NCBI GenBank assembly: GCA_965649825.1
Contig: OZ287704.1
Span: forward strand, 558,001-622,000
Reading direction: 5' to 3'
Length of the DNA: 64,000 bases
From: Penicillus capitatus
Taxonomy: Eukaryota > Chlorophyta
The notes under the pieces are model-generated. The model saw only the letters and a list, made by a program, of their open reading frames with translations. It had not been told where the DNA came from and did not search any database. Positions 9,655 through 21,291 of this stretch are shown here, piece by piece; position 1 is the stretch's first letter; each line of letters starts with the position of its first letter. The position numbers and the translations under genes were made by a program.

Positions 9655-10791
9655 GGTGTTGGCAAGAAGTGTTTGCCAAAATCTCGTTCACCTTCGATCG
9701 ACGTTCGATTGTTTCTTCGATCTAATCGAGAGTGTAATCGACGCTTGTGTAGACAGCGGGTTCAAACCTACTGCGCTGGTCGGCTTCGTCATCTGCGTTT
9801 CCGTAAGACGTGATCCTGACGACCATGTCCAGGCTCGGATTTCCCTTTTTGATGCCTCTTCAGAGAATCTGTCTACAGCAAAGGCCCTCCTGTATCTCCT
9901 GCCGCGGCAAGTCGCGTGTGAATGATGGGTAAACGACGCAGAAACGATGAAATGCATTGCCTTTATATGTGTCTTGGTCCAGACCGTCGGGGCAGATCCA
10001 GCCGTCTGCGTCCGTCATACTGGGTGGCAGATCACAGTGTTTTTGTTCGACGATCGCCAATCGATCAGTAATGCAGCAGTGTTCTTGCGACAGCAGTAGA
10101 TTCGGTCATACCCCAACCGGCGACCGCCGTATAATCTCCAGCGATGACGGTAACATCGCCCGTTCCAACTTGGTCGTGTCGGACTCTTCGCCTTTTCGTT
10201 TAACTCTATCTGGCACTCGATGTCGCATCTGTCTGCCACATCGCCTATTCAATTGCGGTCGGTGGACGTATCCTTCGACCGCATCAAACACCTAAAAGGA
10301 CCCGGACGGTGCAGCATCGCAAATCGGAGCTTATCTGTCACTCGTCTTATCGGAATCGATGTCGTCGACTTTGTGAATGCCTCAGTAGACAAGGGGTCAG
10401 TCAGCCCGGTCGACCCTCCAATTCTATTGTCCACGCAAAGAGTTGCCGTCAGAATCCAGTCCTGTCGGATGAGCGTCGCGCTACACACGTGCGTTCGACG
10501 GCTGCGCCTTCGTAAGCTGTGAATGTAGAAATACCGCCCGAACGGTGCCTTATTTCTCCCTGTCCATCATCTGTAGAACCAACGAACAGACGAACATGCA
10601 AGAAAGCAACGCGACATGCCGTTTATCATGATGTTCTGGTCGGTGTTGAGATCGTGAACGTCGCGCTCATCGTTTTCTGCCAAGCACAGGGGTTTCTTGA
10701 ATGCCGAAGAGCGGTTTCGCATTTTTTTCCCTACCGTGGCTACCGCAGGCAACGGCAGAGCGAACAGCAACATGCACAGCGGCAAGTACAT
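9655..10791 (-). pseudogene. Chymotrypsin-like (S1) serine protease pseudogene
   Basis: Minus-strand pieces in order: a signal-peptide-like start at 10791 (MYLPLCMLLFALPLPAVA), then CSATLIRQDWILTATLCVD near 10460, a VAGWGMT-like segment near 10130, ICPDGLDQDTYKGN near 9970, and a C-terminal block with VVRITSYG and AVYTSVDYTLD near 9760-9830. These match the S1 fold order. The catalytic His of TAAHC is Leu here, the Ser-containing GDSGGP is replaced by KGNAFHRF, a likely 2-nt insertion breaks the frame before CSATLI, and the final Trp of the fold is a TAG. It is inactive and frameshifted. Confidence 0.8.
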
Positions 10792-10829
10792 GCGAGCTGA
10801 TATCGTGTTCGTTGACCAACACGAGTGCG

Positions 10830-12800
10830 ACGCTGAAGCTAAAGGGACGAACGTGTTCAACGCGGAATGCGACTATACTGTCTCTGGAATCATTTTATAG
10901 CGAGACGGCCACATGATGACTTGGCGATTCTGCACCGCAGCGAACCTACGAATTCCGGGCTAGATGCAGAACACACAAAACGGAAGCACATTTAGAAGCA
11001 GCCAAAACGAACTTGTTGGAATCGACCGGCAACGCGTAAGATGCGCATCTGGTTGCAATACAGAATCCCGTCCGTACTCGATGTTTATTTATCTCTGTCG
11101 ACAGGCTGCAGATCGCTGGAACGCAGTTGCGCATTCAGACATTTTCTCTTAACTCGTTTGCTCCTCTCGCGATTCATGTCAGTTTCTCTTGCTCGTGCGT
11201 GTCCATTTCTCGACGTGATGTGTGTGGTCAAGCGAAGACTCGAGAAAGGCAGAAGTTTTCACATCATCTGTCGAGGGAGGAGAAGACGGTCGCTCATGAC
11301 GTCTGAGGTGATCGCTACAAAGCGACCGACAGTGAAGACGTCGATGGATTCGCCGTCAGAGAACGGCGCGCAGACTTATGAAAGTCATCGTCCACAAGAT
11401 CCAGAGAGAAACCCGTTGTCGAAGTTCGCTCCTCGGATCGACTGCGTATCGGCTATACTCGATGTGACTTCTGTGGCGACAAATGAGACCTCAGTTTGAA
11501 ACAGAGTGTCCTGCACCGATCGAATCTTTTTCACAAACGGCAGACAGTGTGCAGACTTCATTTCAACATCTTACTCCTCTGTAACGCCATCATCTCGCAG
11601 TACTGAGCTTTCACCGAGAATTCGATTCTCTCCATAAGAGCACCAAACAAAGGAATTGAACGAATCTACCATCCATGAACACGGCCGACAGAGATCAAAC
11701 CGTAGGACGAGCGTTCGTTCATCTACGAACGCGTCTCGATAACCCGCCGACCGCTCACGAAAGCAATGGACTTCGCTTCTTGAAAACAGGTAAAGGATAA
11801 AGATTGTATGCTGTCGTGTATGTAGACGGGACTAAGACATAGAAGAGAGTGTTCGTGTGATCTATCCTTTCTTTACAATTTTACGATTCCTGCGTCTTGT
11901 CTCGCTTGCTGGATGTGACGTTTCCGTGTTGGTCACGGCACTTGAGTCTTTCAGCCGATTTACTGTTATGCCCTTGTTCCTCTTTCGTAGGATTTTGAAG
12001 CTCCTGTAGCGAAGTTCGGCAACGACATGATGTCACATTCGCAAAGACTCCTCAAGCTTCTTATTGTCTGGTCATCGGCGTCCGTTGCGCTTTTCACGAC
12101 CAAGCGCGTTCTCTTCAGCGCCGTCTGCAAAGCGGTTGACCATGTATGTCAACACTCTCAAAAGTTCAGGTCGAGAGACAGACAGCATTTCGGCGTCCTA
12201 ACTCCAACAACAGCTTCCTGTCTCTTGTCGACTGCAACTCCATGAGCGAGCGATGTGAAATGACAGACATGACATCAATAGTGCCTTAATCCAAAGCTTC
12301 GGATTTGATTACTAACGACTTCGCATTCACAACCAGGACTGGAGCTTCTTTTGCGGTGCGACTTAAATATCGGACGTCGCGTCTCTCCTCTCTCAAGGGT
12401 AATCGGCAGAATTAGGATGCTGGTAGATAGACGCCATCCAGAACGCTACACATTACGCTCTTCTCTTCCGACTTCCTTCCATCATGGCAATCATCTGGTA
12501 AGCTATGAATTGTTCCAGAAATCGTTCATGTCCAAGAGAAGAGCATTCCGCTGTCAGTTCTGAATGCGAGGGATAAGAGACACATTCGTCGAATGCGTCG
12601 ATCGCGAATCGTCGAACCACTTCAACTCCTGCCCCTCTGCAGAACGCATAGAGCAAGGAACACACGACACGACAAATTGACCGCTTAGTTATCGTCGGTT
12701 TTGTCTCAAACCTCAATTCTCCTTCACGTCCGCTTCTCTCTAGACAAGAAGGCGACGAACCTCCTTCTCGGCCCTTTCTTTATGTTTCCGAAACTGCACC
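10830..12800. other. Stretch without a supported gene
   Basis: Frames are open on both strands (for example 11041-11499 plus) but none has a recognisable domain or convincing splice structure. A weak kinase-like N-lobe pattern on the minus strand near 12050-12130 was not strong enough to call. Confidence 0.5.
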
Positions 12801-12806
12801 TGTTGA

Positions 12807-13166
12807 CTATCTTTTCCGGTGGAATCTTTGCCGACTTCTGTCTTTCGTTGAGTTCCAGGCAGAGCTGCGAGAGACACACCAACCCATCCACCCCGCAAAC
12901 GCCTTACGAATTCGCCACATATTCAACAATCGTTCCAAATGTGGAGCGTCGTCACAGGGACAAATCTCAGCAGATAGACGCGATCGTATCCATAAGCTTA
13001 AGTGTCTTGCAGAGAGAGCTCTTTCTTTCTCAGCAAGCGAACGATATCTCCGAGCGATATCAGCAGCGATCTTCTTCAAGAGATGCCATTCTTGAGCGAC
13101 CTTATATTCTGCAAAGTCCACCCCGGAAAACGACACAAGAGACAAAAAACAGGCATTTCCGTTCAC
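12807..13166 (-). other. Candidate helical exon, unknown
   Basis: A 119-codon minus frame rich in charged helices (KKIAADIARRYRSLAEKE; HLERLLNMWRIRKAF). No family recognised. A GTATGTG donor-like site overlaps its 5' part, so only the portion below about 13120 may be exonic. A second unassigned minus frame of 129 codons lies at 13765-14154. Confidence 0.25.
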
Positions 13167-14169
13167 ATACCCCCTCTCTGTCTTTAGTCCTTGTTCAACT
13201 TAAGCCATAACTTGCTCGCGACCTTTTATCCGATTCCTGTACATTCGAACCGCTCGGTCGGCCTCGTTTTATGTTTCTCTTTGTGGCTTTCTAGATGTTT
13301 CCTCCAGCATTCGATTTCTTAGAACAACGAACGCACATGGCACACATAAAGGAATCAGCATAGCCCACCGCGTACAAATCCGAATGCTCTCAGTTCGTAA
13401 TCAATCTCTGCTGACAGAAATACAAAGCCTTTGGTAAAAAAAAGTCACTTGCGATGCGACGTAGGCAATCAGTCAGCTGTCAAGTCAACTGTTTGCATTC
13501 TTATACTTTCGCTTTGCGTTCAGTCAAATACAGCCGAAGTCGTCGGAGAAGAAGGGGAAGATGTTGCAGACGAAGGCAGGTAAGCGTATATGCACACGGT
13601 GAAAGAGAAACGTTGTGGAACACGATCTGGACAGTTGATGTGCAACGCGCCGAGGCAAGAATGCGAGGAGCTGACACAAGCTGTCACTTCAAACTACTTT
13701 TTAAAGACCGTTTTAATGTATAGTGGCGATACAGGCAAACGAAAACATTTATTTATTAGAAACGTCAAACACATCCGGAATAACAGCCTTGTATATACCT
13801 GTACTTAACCAAAAAACTGTCACACCCTAGGATCTCTCGACAGTCCGGCCAATCAGTATAGGAAGACGACGCAGTGAAAAATGACAATTCGCGAAAAACG
13901 CATTCTTGAAGAAGGTCGTTGTGGCTATCACGTAGACGCAGAAGAGCACAATGGCGGTACTCTGCACGCCTGACCCGATCCACACACCTGCCAATGATTT
14001 GCGTCAGATGAACAACCACAAGAAGGAGAGATTGCCTTGAGACAGATGATTCATACATCGAAGTACAGAAGACAGTCGACACGGCAACACAGAGCCATCT
14101 GTTTCGTACACTTAAGACGCGATCTGCCACATTCTTTGTCACTCTTATCGCCATGTAGAACGAAGTGCG

Positions 14170-16762
14170 ATGCGCTGTCGGGATGACACGGTCGGCACTC
14201 GAGAACGTCGTGCGTCCGTCGAATCGTTCAGTACGGTAGCCGCGACCAAGGACAGGTGAGAAAAATAGAACGTATGAATGAAATTAAAGCTAATCATTTA
14301 ACCCGACGGTCCGGTTTCTCCAGAAGAGTGATTTTGACGATAAGGGTTAACCAGCCGTCCTTCACAAAACCGAGCTTTTCGTCCTCCACTTCAAAAAAGC
14401 TCAGCGACTGATTGAGCGATTCATAGCACTCTGTGTTAATCACCACCTCCTTTTCTATTGAACATTTGTTAGCGGACGAAGCTAGCTGCGGCGCACTACC
14501 ATGAATTTTTCCCTCAATTGGTTGTGGGTACTTGATGACAAGGAGTTCGACGAGGGCACGAACGTTTTCCTTCGACCAATTGGCGATAGACAGCTTCGTG
14601 CTTTTCATATCAGACTCAGAATTGAGAGAATGAAGTTCCAACGTTCTGCTCAATGCAAACGGCTCAAGAGATGAAAGTCGAAGAAATAAGGGCGAGTAGA
14701 TACGTGCTTACATCGGGGTGTCATTGATCCAGATTTTCTCTGAAATCATGCGACCAGGATTCAATTGTGCATATCTCACTTTCCACTAGAACACAGCTTC
14801 AGTTCGGGAAGAAATGAGGAGGTTAAGCATACTATGCATCTGGCAGTCTTTCTATAAGTGGAACACTTGAAGTTCTCATTGTCCTGGTTAGGAAATCTCA
14901 AATCTATGCGAACAAGAAAAAAATCGTGTTTCAGGAACCCAGAGGATGAGTCCATGAGGTCCTTGACGGTGCACAAGGTAGACTTTCCAATGAATCTCTC
15001 AGGGTGTGTTGTAAAACGGCAACCTTCAGCAGATACATCGACACGTGAAAGGTTGAAGTATATGCAGAAACGCCAGCTTACTGTATGTCTTGTTTTTTGT
15101 TGCGTCTTCGAAGTTGATGACCTTCGTGGTGGAGTGAACCCAAACCTCTGATCCTTGCGTAGAGCGGAAGAAAATGCCGATATCTCCATTCCTTGCCCTT
15201 CTGACGTTGAACTCCCTGGCTGACAGCAGGACATTGACGGACATGACAGAATCCAGAGTTACCATATGTGATCGTTTATCTTGAAAGACTTAGAGAACAG
15301 TCCCTTCGGATTCTCCAACAGAGACCGGTGCACACAGCACTGGGGAAGACTACCAGTCTGCAACGAGAAGGGAAGCAGGCTGAATTACCTCGTAGTAGGC
15401 GTACCACTTGGACTTGGCGAGCAGAAAGGCATGCTCAACGCCGTTATCGACACCAGTCCCCTCTGTGTTTCGAACACATATCAGACAAGCAAAGCAGAAA
15501 GCAGACATCGACTTTCGATCTGCACACTTAGCGCGTCGTCGATGGCCAGAGAGCTTCCTTCTTTCTCTTCCACCTCTCTTCTTTGGCGAAGCATCTCCAG
15601 CGCGAACTGTCTGCAGCTCATGAAAGAGATCCTTGCGCACAGTGTGATCCAGCCATCTTGCACGAAGCCACTTGTCTTGTCTTCAAGCTCGCTCTCCTTT
15701 GCGAGATGAATCCAGTCCGTCCGGGATCCCGGGCCCCGCAGATAGAGCATCTCTGCGAGCAAAACAGGACTCATCAGAGCGAGAGAGAGGCAGAAAATGG
15801 TATCACCGAGAGAAGAGGCGGCTCCAGTGACTTCGCGGTTCAAGATGGAGCACAACAAGCGTCCGTAGAGGGGACTGCCTCCCGTGTGTTGCATCGACAG
15901 ATCCAGGCCTGTCGAATCAGAAGTCGATCCAGGCATTCGGACTGTTAAGCTCCTACGTGGCCGACCGTCAAACAAGAGGAACAACTGCGAGCGCCGCGGT
16001 TCTTACAGTGTGCAGCCGCCCGTGTTGAGGAACTCTGTCAGAATGGATGGACTCATCTGTTTGAGGTGTCTCAGCTTCCACTGTGGTACACAAAATATAT
16101 GCCAAAGAGAGAGGCGAGGAGGAGAGACGACCTCGCACACAGCGTCCCCTCCCTGGAAGGAGAGCTTCCAAAGCTCGCTCTCCGGGCACCTGATTCGCAG
16201 TTCCAGGCGCAGCGTGAAGTAGTCGCCGTTAAGGAAACGTGTGCATCGATTCTTGACGTCATCGATCCTCGCCATGTCACGAATTCCCTGCCGACGATCA
16301 AACGGACGGAAGACACAAGTGACATCTAGACAAGGAAAAGAGACAGTTCAGAAGATTGAGGACGTCAGCTGATTCTCTTCTGGCAACTTTCGCAGATGTT
16401 TTGCTTCTCGTCCTCCCAGTTGACGAGAGTCAGAGAGAAGTAAGCCTTGACCACTCTCCAGTTCCGAGAACAGAGACAAGTTCTAAGGTTCCCTGTCGCC
16501 GAGTTCTCGACTTCGATGCACCTTCATCACAGAACACGAGTACTCTGAGATGTCCACTGTGTCCTCCCTTACCAATGATGGCCATTGACTTCGAAGTTAT
16601 CTGAAAATATCTTCGCGTTCTTCTTTTCAAAAAAAGAGTGATGCACACGCCACTAGCAGAATGCATCACGGTAACGATTTCAACGAGTCTGGAGACCTTA
16701 CTTCGTAAGTCGCGTACCACGCATGCTTCTTCAACGTATAAGCGTGGGGGATGCCTCTCGAA
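14170..16762. repeat. Diverged paralogous block of the MATH gene
   Basis: Nucleotide similarity to 53874-56465 (and to 1-1742) covers the whole gene, introns and about 120 nt past the stop. It is clearly older than the 1-8783 duplication, with many substitutions and small indels. Similarity stops at about 16762, inside the first exon, where beta-helix gene sequence begins. Confidence 0.9.
14294..16760 (-). CDS. Multi-MATH-domain protein, copy B (5' end replaced)
   Basis: Same exon series as copies A and C. The last exon (from about 14450 to the stop at 14294) holds LGFVKDGWLTLIVKITL, a MATH C-terminal strand set. Earlier blocks include FIGKSTLCTVKDLMDSS and GFLKHDFFLVRIDLRF (near 14900-15010), REFNVRRARNGDIGIFF (near 15190), SGFVQDGWITL (near 15640) and NGDYFTLRLELRI (near 16210). 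About four MATH domains in all. The first exon keeps IPHAYTLKKHAWYATYE but the codons before it, including the normal start, are replaced by foreign sequence at about 16762, so the gene may be silent, use a different start or be a pseudogene. Internal frames look intact where checked. Confidence 0.6.
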
Positions 16763-16769
16763 ATCTGAC

Positions 16770-17578
16770 TGGACGACCTCCAGACTGGCTTCGTGGGTGT
16801 CATTGACGCATACGGCGCCTCACGAGAACTAAGCTTCGTTCTGTTTGAAAGCGCACTTTCTAAAAACCAGGTCGATATCCCGTGCGAAAACGGCTCCTCC
16901 GTGTGCGGCGCGATTGCGTTGGAAATGACAAGAGTCGAACCGGACCAGAGATCGAACGCACGAGGATCCTCGACACGCCTCTGCGTGTACGGCGCCTCCC
17001 AAGGTCGTAACCGCAAGATCGCCGTTGTCGACGAAACGGACGCGCTCGAAGCCGATCGTTGACACGCGCCGCCTGTCTTCGGTTTGCCTGCCCTCGACGA
17101 TGACCGCGGAGTGATCGTGGCACCCAGTGAGGGTCGCACGCGAGATAACAACCTTTCTTCCCCTGCAACCACATACTCGTACAGTGCCTGACTGTCGCGG
17201 ACACGCGTCTGCCTGATGACGATGGCACTCTGGTGGCCGTCACCCGGACAACGCAGGATCGTGTCCCTCCTTCGCGATCCTTCGATGCTGACACTTTTGG
17301 CATCGACGAACAGCGTTTTCGTGAGCGACACGTCAGTCGCGTCCACGATGATACGCGCTCCGTCCTCAAGTCCTCGGACAGCGTCTTGGAGCTCTTTCTC
17401 GGTAGCGACGACGGTCACTTCTCTGCCACTTCGCACTTTGGTCCTTCGATTCTGACCCAGGACTAAGAGCGAAACCGATTGCCCCGTGCTCTACGAACCT
17501 CGTCCGTCTCTACCTCCGAAATTTGCGAACGACAAGAAGACGACGGCGACGGCGAGACGCCTCCACATGTCGATGAGC
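16770..17578 (-). pseudogene. 5' part of a secreted beta-helix protein gene, broken
   Basis: An ATG at 17578 opens a signal-peptide exon (MWRRLAVAVVFLSFANF), an intron of about 60 nt follows (GTAGAG...CAG), then an exon beginning near 17455 with a domain like the N-terminus of the large gene at 46204-51056 (ELQDAVRGLEDGARIIVDAT). A further frame (16829-17065) has beta-helix rungs: RFDSCHFQRNRAAHGGAVFA and a similar unit. The next rung is interrupted by TAG and TGA near 16830, and the gene then ends abruptly at the first exon of MATH copy B. It is a truncated, probably dead copy. Confidence 0.65.
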
Positions 17579-17579
17579 G

Positions 17580-18948
17580 GGGCGGAAGAATCTTAAGGCG
17601 CGACTCGGACGATGGGCGATTGTGTGGCGAATCGGACACACGAATCTCCGTCTAGGCTGTGGGGCAGCGAAAACGCGAATGCGCGAAGGCCGAGAGCCGA
17701 ATGATGCAGCAGGGCGCCGACTGTTGACAATCGCCCGATCAATTATCATTTGTCATGCTCCTCATAACAGCTGTCCACCATTGATGCTCTAAACTGGCGT
17801 GATGCATGACGCTATGGATCGACAATGATGCGAATGTGTCAACAGGCTGCCTCGAAAACATTCTTGTTGTTGCGTCGCAGCTTCCAGGCGAACGAGATGG
17901 AGGAGTTGCCGTCCGCCAGCCTCACGCCTGATTATTGCGACCCAGCTCTTGTCTGTCTGCCGCCTGTCATGTTTCCTTGTCCATAGATCAGACCCGCACA
18001 CGCTATAGACGTTGCCTCGGGATCGGCAGTTCGGCAAGATCCCATCATCATCAACCTGTAATTGCTTTCGTGCCTTAGGCCATCTGCGGCGAAGGCGACG
18101 CCAACCATGTGGCTGCTGCCCAGATCAATGAGCGCAGCGCATCTCCTTGCGGGAACAAAACTGGCTATAACAGGAAAGGCTCTGGCGTTGGAATCAACGC
18201 GACGGGGTCTGAGTGAAATGGAAGAAACGTCTTCCTAACGCCAGCGGGTTCTCTTCATCAAAAGATCTGTCGGTTGTCAAGCTTGCTGCACCGGAACACT
18301 TGAAGTGGCTCTCTTCCAAGCGTCGGGAAAGTGTTTTTCGCTTTCCTTTAGGCCAGAAATGATATACTCTTACATGAGAGTGGATCGTTCTCATCGTTCG
18401 ATCAGATTAGACGATCTAGCTGCACGAAGGAGGGATGTGTAACTCAAAGCCACTCAGTGAACTGCCGATACGTTTCTAGGCTCTTTTATCATTCCGTGTG
18501 CCGGCAGCATTGTCAGTCGTCGAGGTCACTGTGGAGCCGGTTTGATGCCGGAATGTGCCTATGCTGCTCATAGTGCGCGTCGCTGACTGACTGCTCGAGC
18601 GATAGACCACACAAGAGGCTGCTTTATCGCGAAAAACAGAGGGCCTGGTCCGATGAAGGCGCTAGATGTATCGTTTTGCACTTTGAGGTCAGCAACGAGC
18701 AGCAGAGAAGACGGCATTCATCTGCTGACTGTCGTGCAAAACTAGGATGCAAAGAGATTCTCGAAACAGAGTGGAAGTCGTTAATTAGATCTTGACACTG
18801 TTTTGCTGTTTGGCGACTTTTTCACTAACCGATCGCCAAAACCGAGTAACATCTTTCGCACTCGAACGAGATCCATCCAGATGGGCCGCGTACGCATAGA
18901 TCGATCGACAGAGAAACCGACTGAGCTGTATAGAGCATTTCGAATACT
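17580..18948. other. Stretch without a supported gene
   Basis: Only short, overlapping frames on both strands without recognisable domains or splice logic. No strong repeats were seen. Confidence 0.5.
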
Positions 18949-19780
18949 CCATCGACTAGAGCATCAGATCAGCACTGTGTGCTTCTAGGCAGAGATGGCT
19001 CTGTGGGATGCACATCTGGGTGCGCAGAAACACGCAGCAACAGACGCATTCACTCTCGCTGGTACTGCTCTTTGGCAATTGGCGCTGTCCGGAAACGCGA
19101 CGTTTTGCTAGATGCGATGTTGGCGCCGATGCTCTTGATTCTAGCAAAGTTTGGAATGACCTTCCAAAGACCATCCTAACATGACAAAAAGTACAGCGAG
19201 ATGATACGGGCGAGTACGGATCTTTCTTGTTCGTCTTTGAGTCGTGTGTAATCAGGAGTTTCCAGCTGTGATGAAGACCTCGCCCCCACACTGGGTTGGT
19301 GCCGAACGTGCAAACTCGTTCATCAGTTTTTTGTAGTCTTGGATCTTCTTTCTTGAGTTTTGAATGACAGTCAGCAATAGATGCATCTGGGTGGCAGTAG
19401 TATACGATTGAACTGTTTTGTGGTCCTCTGAGTCCTGCAGGTTTTAACCGAGTCGATCAAACACAGCTCTAGCAACCTGGACTGGGATGCATAAAAGACG
19501 TTTTATTTTGCGTTTTCGACGCGTTCGTTATCGCGAGCTACATTGTCTACTGTGTCTGTACAATTGCCATAAGTAAATGGCCTAAACAGCTTAAACATGT
19601 GTCTGTACAATTGCCACAAAAGAGATGGCCCAAACAGAGAATCCCTCTTTTTATTAAACCAAACGGACAGAATGTAATCGATTCAGTACTACGTCATCAA
19701 GATTGTAAAATCTAGTTTGTACAAATCTAGCATTTTAAATGCTCAAAGTATAGAAAACTGGCAAAAAGATATGCAGAAAT
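18949..19780 (+). repeat. Left arm of a long inverted repeat
   Basis: Read on the plus strand this matches the reverse complement of 42985-43812 across its length, with scattered mismatches and small indels. Shared landmarks include GGCAGAGATGGCTCTGTGGG, CGTTTTCGACGCGTTCGTTA and a twice-repeated CTGTGTCTGTACAATTGCCA element. A coding-like stretch (EMALWDAHLGAQKHAATDAF) starts near 18990 but is broken by stops here. Confidence 0.9.
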
Positions 19781-19859
19781 GCCATATGATTATTCGTGTA
19801 GATGTGATAGAGACTGAGCCACAACAACTGAAAAGTACGCGATCGGCTACATAATAGGC

Positions 19860-20560
19860 TGTTTGCTGTCAGATTTCAAATCAAGGCTGTCTGCTGCTGT
19901 AGGCTTCATCGATCGTAAGTTATCATCTTGATCACAAACTGTCGAATGTCGGATCGAATTTGCTGTCTGCTGCTGTCTGCTGCTGGAGGCTGCTGTAGGC
20001 TTCATCGCTGGTAAGTCGTCTTCATCATAGCTGTTGGATGTCGGATCGAATTTGTTGTCTGCTGCTGGAGGCTGCTGGAGGCTTCATCAATCGCAAGTTG
20101 TCGTCTTCATCACAATCTCTCGGAATTCAGATCAGGCAGTCGTCGTCATCTCATGTAATCGTCGCCATCATATCGGCTCTCGGATGTCGGGCAGGCAGGT
20201 AGTCGCCATCAAATCGGCAGTCGGCTTCATCACAGGATGTCGGATGCCAGATCAGGTAGTCGTCCTCATATCGGCTCTCGGATGTCGGGCAGGCAGGCAG
20301 TCGTCCTCATCTCGGGTAGTCGTCATCAAATCGGCAGTCGGCTTCATCGCAGGATCTCGGACGTCAGATCGAGCAGGCAGTCGGCTTCATCGCAGGATCT
20401 CGGACGTCAGATCGAGCAGGCAGTCGGCTTCATCGCAGGATCTCGGACGTCAGATCAGGTAGTCGTCCTCATATCGGCTCTCGGATGTCAGATCGGGCAG
20501 GTATTCGTCATCATCAAAAGTAGTCGCTGCCACAGACCTGGGTGACTCATGACGTCCGAA
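19860..20560. repeat. Minisatellite, including exact 43-nt units
   Basis: Degenerate units built from GTCGGCTTCATC and GATCTCGGACGTCAGATC. Around 20341-20456 the unit GCTTCATCGC... recurs at 20341, 20384 and 20427, an exact 43-nt period. Because 43 is not a multiple of three, each unit moves to a different frame. No gene assigned. Confidence 0.88.
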
Positions 20561-20689
20561 AGGGTCGATGGGTCCAATGTCAACCCCGTCCCTAGAGCCC
20601 GGACCCATTAGGTGGATCTAAAACACAAAATAGTTAGGAAATGTGAGAAATTGATGAGAGAGGAACTTACTGCATCAAGAGAGTGATCC

Positions 20690-21190
20690 CCCAGGCTCCG
20701 GAAACAATCCCACGTGCCACTCGACACAGTCGCAACGGCTTTCCACCTTGGGGGCGTCTCTCGGCGAAACAAAAAAACGCACCGCGCAGAACGTAGAGAA
20801 CGCATCGGAGATCGGAGCCGGACATGCAGAAAGGTAGGGAGAGGAAGAACACACAAAAACAGAAAAAAAAACAAAAAAAAAAACGAAGAGAGAAACACGC
20901 GGGCGAAAAAAAAACTGCAAAAGAAGAGAAAAAGGGACAGGTCCATGTCCCAGACACATCAGAGCACAAGGAAAAACGCGAAGACATGTCATGAAGGCAC
21001 CATCGCATCGAAAAAAAGATGCGATGGTGGCATAAAAAACAGTCAGAAAAGGGGAAAGTGAAAAAAAGGTGAAAATAGCGCGCCCGCGAAACCACCGTGG
21101 AAAAAGATGACCCTGCCCACGGCCAGAATAGAAAAAAAAGTAAAAGACGGCCAGTAGAAAAAACGAACGATCGCGCGCGGACCTGAATTC
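20690..21190. other. Purine-rich, A-tract-rich spacer with a perfect hairpin
   Basis: Many A runs of 5 to 11 with GAGA stretches. At 21001-21030 ACCATCGCATC and its exact reverse complement GATGCGATGGT flank an A-rich loop. Long open frames on the minus strand here are a by-product of the homopolymers (Phe-rich) and are not called. Confidence 0.6.
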
Positions 21191-21291
21191 AAAAAGGCCG
21201 CAGGCAGGGCTCGCCTCGCTACGCTTGCCCGCGGAGTACCGACCAACAGCTCCCGGTACCTGGACAACGCAGGCGCCCCTCGGCACTGGTT

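Noticed and set aside
9745-9790. Possible tRNA T-arm (GCGGGTTCAAACC)
   Set aside because: No cloverleaf can be drawn, and the sequence is part of the serine-protease pseudogene.
12050-12130. Kinase-like N-lobe pattern on the minus strand (LVVKSATDADDQTIRSL)
   Set aside because: No glycine loop, catalytic HRD or DFG motif could be found nearby on either strand.
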